Assembly (NCBI GenBank): GCA_949507465.1 | Contig: CATEMS010000287.1 | Coordinates: forward strand, 1 to 7,100 | Length of the DNA: 7,100 bases | Direction: 5' to 3' | From: Flavobacteriaceae bacterium | GTDB lineage: Bacteria > Bacteroidota > Bacteroidia > Flavobacteriales > Flavobacteriaceae | Shown here: positions 5,227 to 7,100 of the stretch, one piece after another | Numbering within the stretch: the stretch's first letter is position 1 | Layout of the letters: each line of letters starts with the position of its first letter | Notes under the pieces: generated by a model | What the model was told of the DNA's origin: nothing | The model's input: only the letters and a program-made list of their open reading frames with translations | Databases searched by the model: none | Translations under genes and position numbers: made by a program

Positions 5227-6907
5227 GACAAAATTAAAATCACATACAAGATCGAGGGCTCAAGAAAGTACAGGAGCCATAGAACGGTTATACATTACCA
5301 TGAGGCACCTATTTAACAGGGGGTTCTACAAACCCATGGGCGTCTCAGGAGAATCGCTTCGTGAAGCGCTACTTACCCTAGGTCCAGAAATTTATGGTGC
5401 CATTGCTGAGGAAAAATCTGAGCTGCAAGGCCTTTTGTACGTAATTGACAGGTTACCCTATGCCATAGAGGAGTGCAGATACATAAACCTCACGAGTGAT
5501 GAGGGCTACAAAGACTCCCACTTCTTGCCAATTATACCGGCCAAAAGAAGGAGAAATTGTTACCGTATAGACCAAGAGCAAATGAATATTGAGGTCACAA
5601 GAGGGCGCTCCGAGATCTACGATATTCTTACCCATCTCACTTTTTTATACATAGAGTCTCACAAAATTATGAGCCAAGTACTTATCAACGATGGCAAGGA
5701 TGTAAACAGAGACTGGAAAAAACTAGAACAAGCCGTCCTTAAAAAAGGAACACTATCCCAAAAAGAAAAAGAAATTGCTCTTACGCACACGGCAAACTTT
5801 CTTGGCAGAACATTTGCCGAGGTAAATGATGTGTACAGTGCTTTTTCTTGTGATCAAAACGAGCACCGTTTTTTAAGTATCATTTACCATTTAGGGAAAG
5901 GCGCCATAGATGAAATTGTAAAATCAGAAAAAAGAATCATCACCTTCAGTCCTGTATTAAGAGAGCGTATCGGGCACCATATTCACGGAGAGAGATGGGC
6001 CTTTAACATCAAAAAAACTCTTGATCAAAAAGGATTGCTTGAGCGCCCCATTCATATCATTAGTGCAAACATGCATAGTGTGATGAATAGTCTATATGCA
6101 GAAAAAGCATTGCCGGTTGATGCAAAAAAAGGCAGGATGCATTTGTATGAGCTATTAAGTGATTCGGCTAATGAAAACCAGCGTAAAAAAACTAGTCAAT
6201 TGGCCACCAAACAAGGGATGACTTTTCTTAAAGATACAAGTGGCACAAATATAGATGTACAGATATTTGACACTTCAAAACTAAAATCATTACCCTATGG
6301 CTTACAGCAATCTGAAAGGCAAATAAAAGATGAGCCAGTTATTATTGTTATGGATTATGCCTTTGGTGAACAGGCCTATGAAACTATGGATGAGTTGTTA
6401 AAACCCTACACTACAAATACCAAAACACAATTTTTAAACGTTGTATCAATCGGGATTATGGGAAAGGCAGGAATATTGGCCGGAGGAAAAGGTGATATTA
6501 TGATACCATCTGCACATGTATTTGAGGGTACGGCAGATAATTACCCTTTTGAAAACAAACTCAAGGTATCTGATTTTGAAAATGATGACATTGCTGTTTG
6601 TAAGGGAGCCATGATAAGCGTGCTAGGTACATCGCTCCAAAATAGAGATGTATTACAGTTTTTCTTTACCTCAACTTGGAATGTTGTTGGCCTAGAGATG
6701 GAAGGGGCCCATTATCAAAAAGCAATACAGGCGGCGTCAACCATAAGAGGAAGCATCAGTAGTGATGTGAAAGTTATGTATGCCTATTATGCCAGTGATA
6801 ACCCTCTGGAGACTGGAAGTACCCTAGCCTCAGGTGGGCTTGGAACTACAGGGGTAAAGCCAACCTATCTGATCACAGAAAAAATGTTGAAATTAATTTT
6901 ACAATAG
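5225..6907 (+). CDS. Conserved protein of a family I recall as DUF6909, with a nucleoside phosphorylase/nucleosidase-like C-terminal half
   Basis: This 560-residue protein is one I recognise from memory as a conserved Bacteroidota family of unknown function. It has no signal peptide or membrane segment, so it is probably cytoplasmic. The N-terminal part (about 1-360) looks mostly helical, with conserved-looking stretches such as MRHLFNRGFYKPMG, KRRRNCYRID and HTANFLGRTF. The C-terminal part carries motifs in the order expected of the purine nucleoside phosphorylase/MTA nucleosidase superfamily: GIMGKAG (410-416) followed by GDIMIP (423-428), LEMEGAH (490-496) and ASDNPLE (523-529). These would correspond to the glycine-rich and GD(I/V) strands, the ME motif that binds the ribose, and the catalytic Asp (Asp525). 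SDNPL resembles the SDKPL of AMP nucleosidase. The nucleosidase assignment is my inference. The ATG at 5225 follows a strong promoter box, and rmlB starts 13 bp downstream in the same direction. Confidence 0.85.
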   Translation: MTKLKSHTRSRAQESTGAIERLYITMRHLFNRGFYKPMGVSGESLREALLTLGPEIYGAIAEEKSELQGLLYVIDRLPYAIEECRYINLTSDEGYKDSHFLPIIPAKRRRNCYRIDQEQMNIEVTRGRSEIYDILTHLTFLYIESHKIMSQVLINDGKDVNRDWKKLEQAVLKKGTLSQKEKEIALTHTANFLGRTFAEVNDVYSAFSCDQNEHRFLSIIYHLGKGAIDEIVKSEKRIITFSPVLRERIGHHIHGERWAFNIKKTLDQKGLLERPIHIISANMHSVMNSLYAEKALPVDAKKGRMHLYELLSDSANENQRKKTSQLATKQGMTFLKDTSGTNIDVQIFDTSKLKSLPYGLQQSERQIKDEPVIIVMDYAFGEQAYETMDELLKPYTTNTKTQFLNVVSIGIMGKAGILAGGKGDIMIPSAHVFEGTADNYPFENKLKVSDFENDDIAVCKGAMISVLGTSLQNRDVLQFFFTSTWNVVGLEMEGAHYQKAIQAASTIRGSISSDVKVMYAYYASDNPLETGSTLASGGLGTTGVKPTYLITEKMLKLILQ

Positions 6908-6920
6908 CAGTAAAGAATAT

Positions 6921-7100
6921 ATGTCAAACAAAGTGTTAATAACCGGTGGGGCAGGGTTTATTGGATCCAACTATGTAGCATACACCTTGGAGAATACTAC
7001 AGATGAAATTTTTGTCTTAGACAAACTTACCTATGCAGGAGATTTAAAAAATCTGGATGCTGCACTAAAACATACAAATGTTCATTTTATCAAGGGTGAT
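6921..7100 (+). CDS. rmlB: dTDP-glucose 4,6-dehydratase, 3' end cut by the window edge
   Basis: Only the first 60 residues are visible. They show the N-terminal NAD-binding Rossmann strand of an extended short-chain dehydrogenase, with GGAGFIGS at 9-16 (GxxGxxG), and an acidic residue for the NAD ribose (Asp34) in LDKLTYAG (33-40), which is typical of RmlB/RfbB. The enzyme converts dTDP-glucose to dTDP-4-keto-6-deoxyglucose, the second step towards dTDP-rhamnose and other deoxysugars of surface polysaccharides. Family members are about 340-350 residues, so most of the gene lies outside. The ATG at 6921 follows the upstream stop by 13 bp, with only a weak purine-rich AAAGAA before it, so co-transcription with the preceding gene is likely. 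The subfamily call rests on the LDKLTYAG segment; another sugar-nucleotide dehydratase is less likely. Confidence 0.88.
   Translation, partial: MSNKVLITGGAGFIGSNYVAYTLENTTDEIFVLDKLTYAGDLKNLDAALKHTNVHFIKGD

Noticed and set aside
5453..5635. Minus-strand 60-residue open frame inside the DUF6909-type gene
   Set aside because: It is short, antisense to a well-supported gene, and has no independent support.

Overview
The window looks like ordinary chromosomal DNA from a member of the Bacteroidota, most likely a marine-type Flavobacteriaceae. The evidence is moderately AT-rich DNA, almost no Shine-Dalgarno sequences before the starts, five promoter -7 boxes of the Bacteroidota type (TAnnTTTG), and protein sequences (TrpRS, the GH3-type ligase, the DUF6909-type protein) that I recognise from memory as flavobacterial. 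I see no mobile element, CRISPR array, tRNA, rRNA or phage gene.

Layout. Minus strand, 1-1510: trpS (tryptophanyl-tRNA synthetase) followed 4 bp later by a PPP-type metallophosphoesterase that runs off the left edge. Plus strand, 1605-2339: a PlsC-type acyltransferase, divergent from trpS. Minus strand, 2395-2583: a single small tatA, convergent with plsC and ending in a clear hairpin terminator. Plus strand, 2704 or 2749 to 5100: an M23 peptidase with an uncertain start codon and an acyl-amido synthetase of the GH3 family, 18 bp apart and closed by a terminator. Plus strand, 5225-7100: a 560-residue protein of a family I recall as DUF6909, then the start of rmlB/rfbB (dTDP-glucose 4,6-dehydratase), cut by the right edge.

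Function. The genes are mainly housekeeping: translation (trpS), phospholipid synthesis (plsC), protein export (tatA), cell-wall remodelling (M23 peptidase) and envelope sugar synthesis (rmlB). The two genes of open function are the GH3 ligase, whose substrate is unknown, and the DUF6909-type protein. The C-terminal half of the latter carries motifs matching the nucleoside phosphorylase/nucleosidase superfamily, and one of them resembles AMP nucleosidase.

The points most worth checking are the nucleosidase-like motifs at 6446-6820, a probable ATT start codon for the peptidase at 2704, and an 11-bp inverted repeat whose right arm covers both the promoter box and the start codon of the DUF6909-type gene. 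I did not find a multi-gene system that I would call new.
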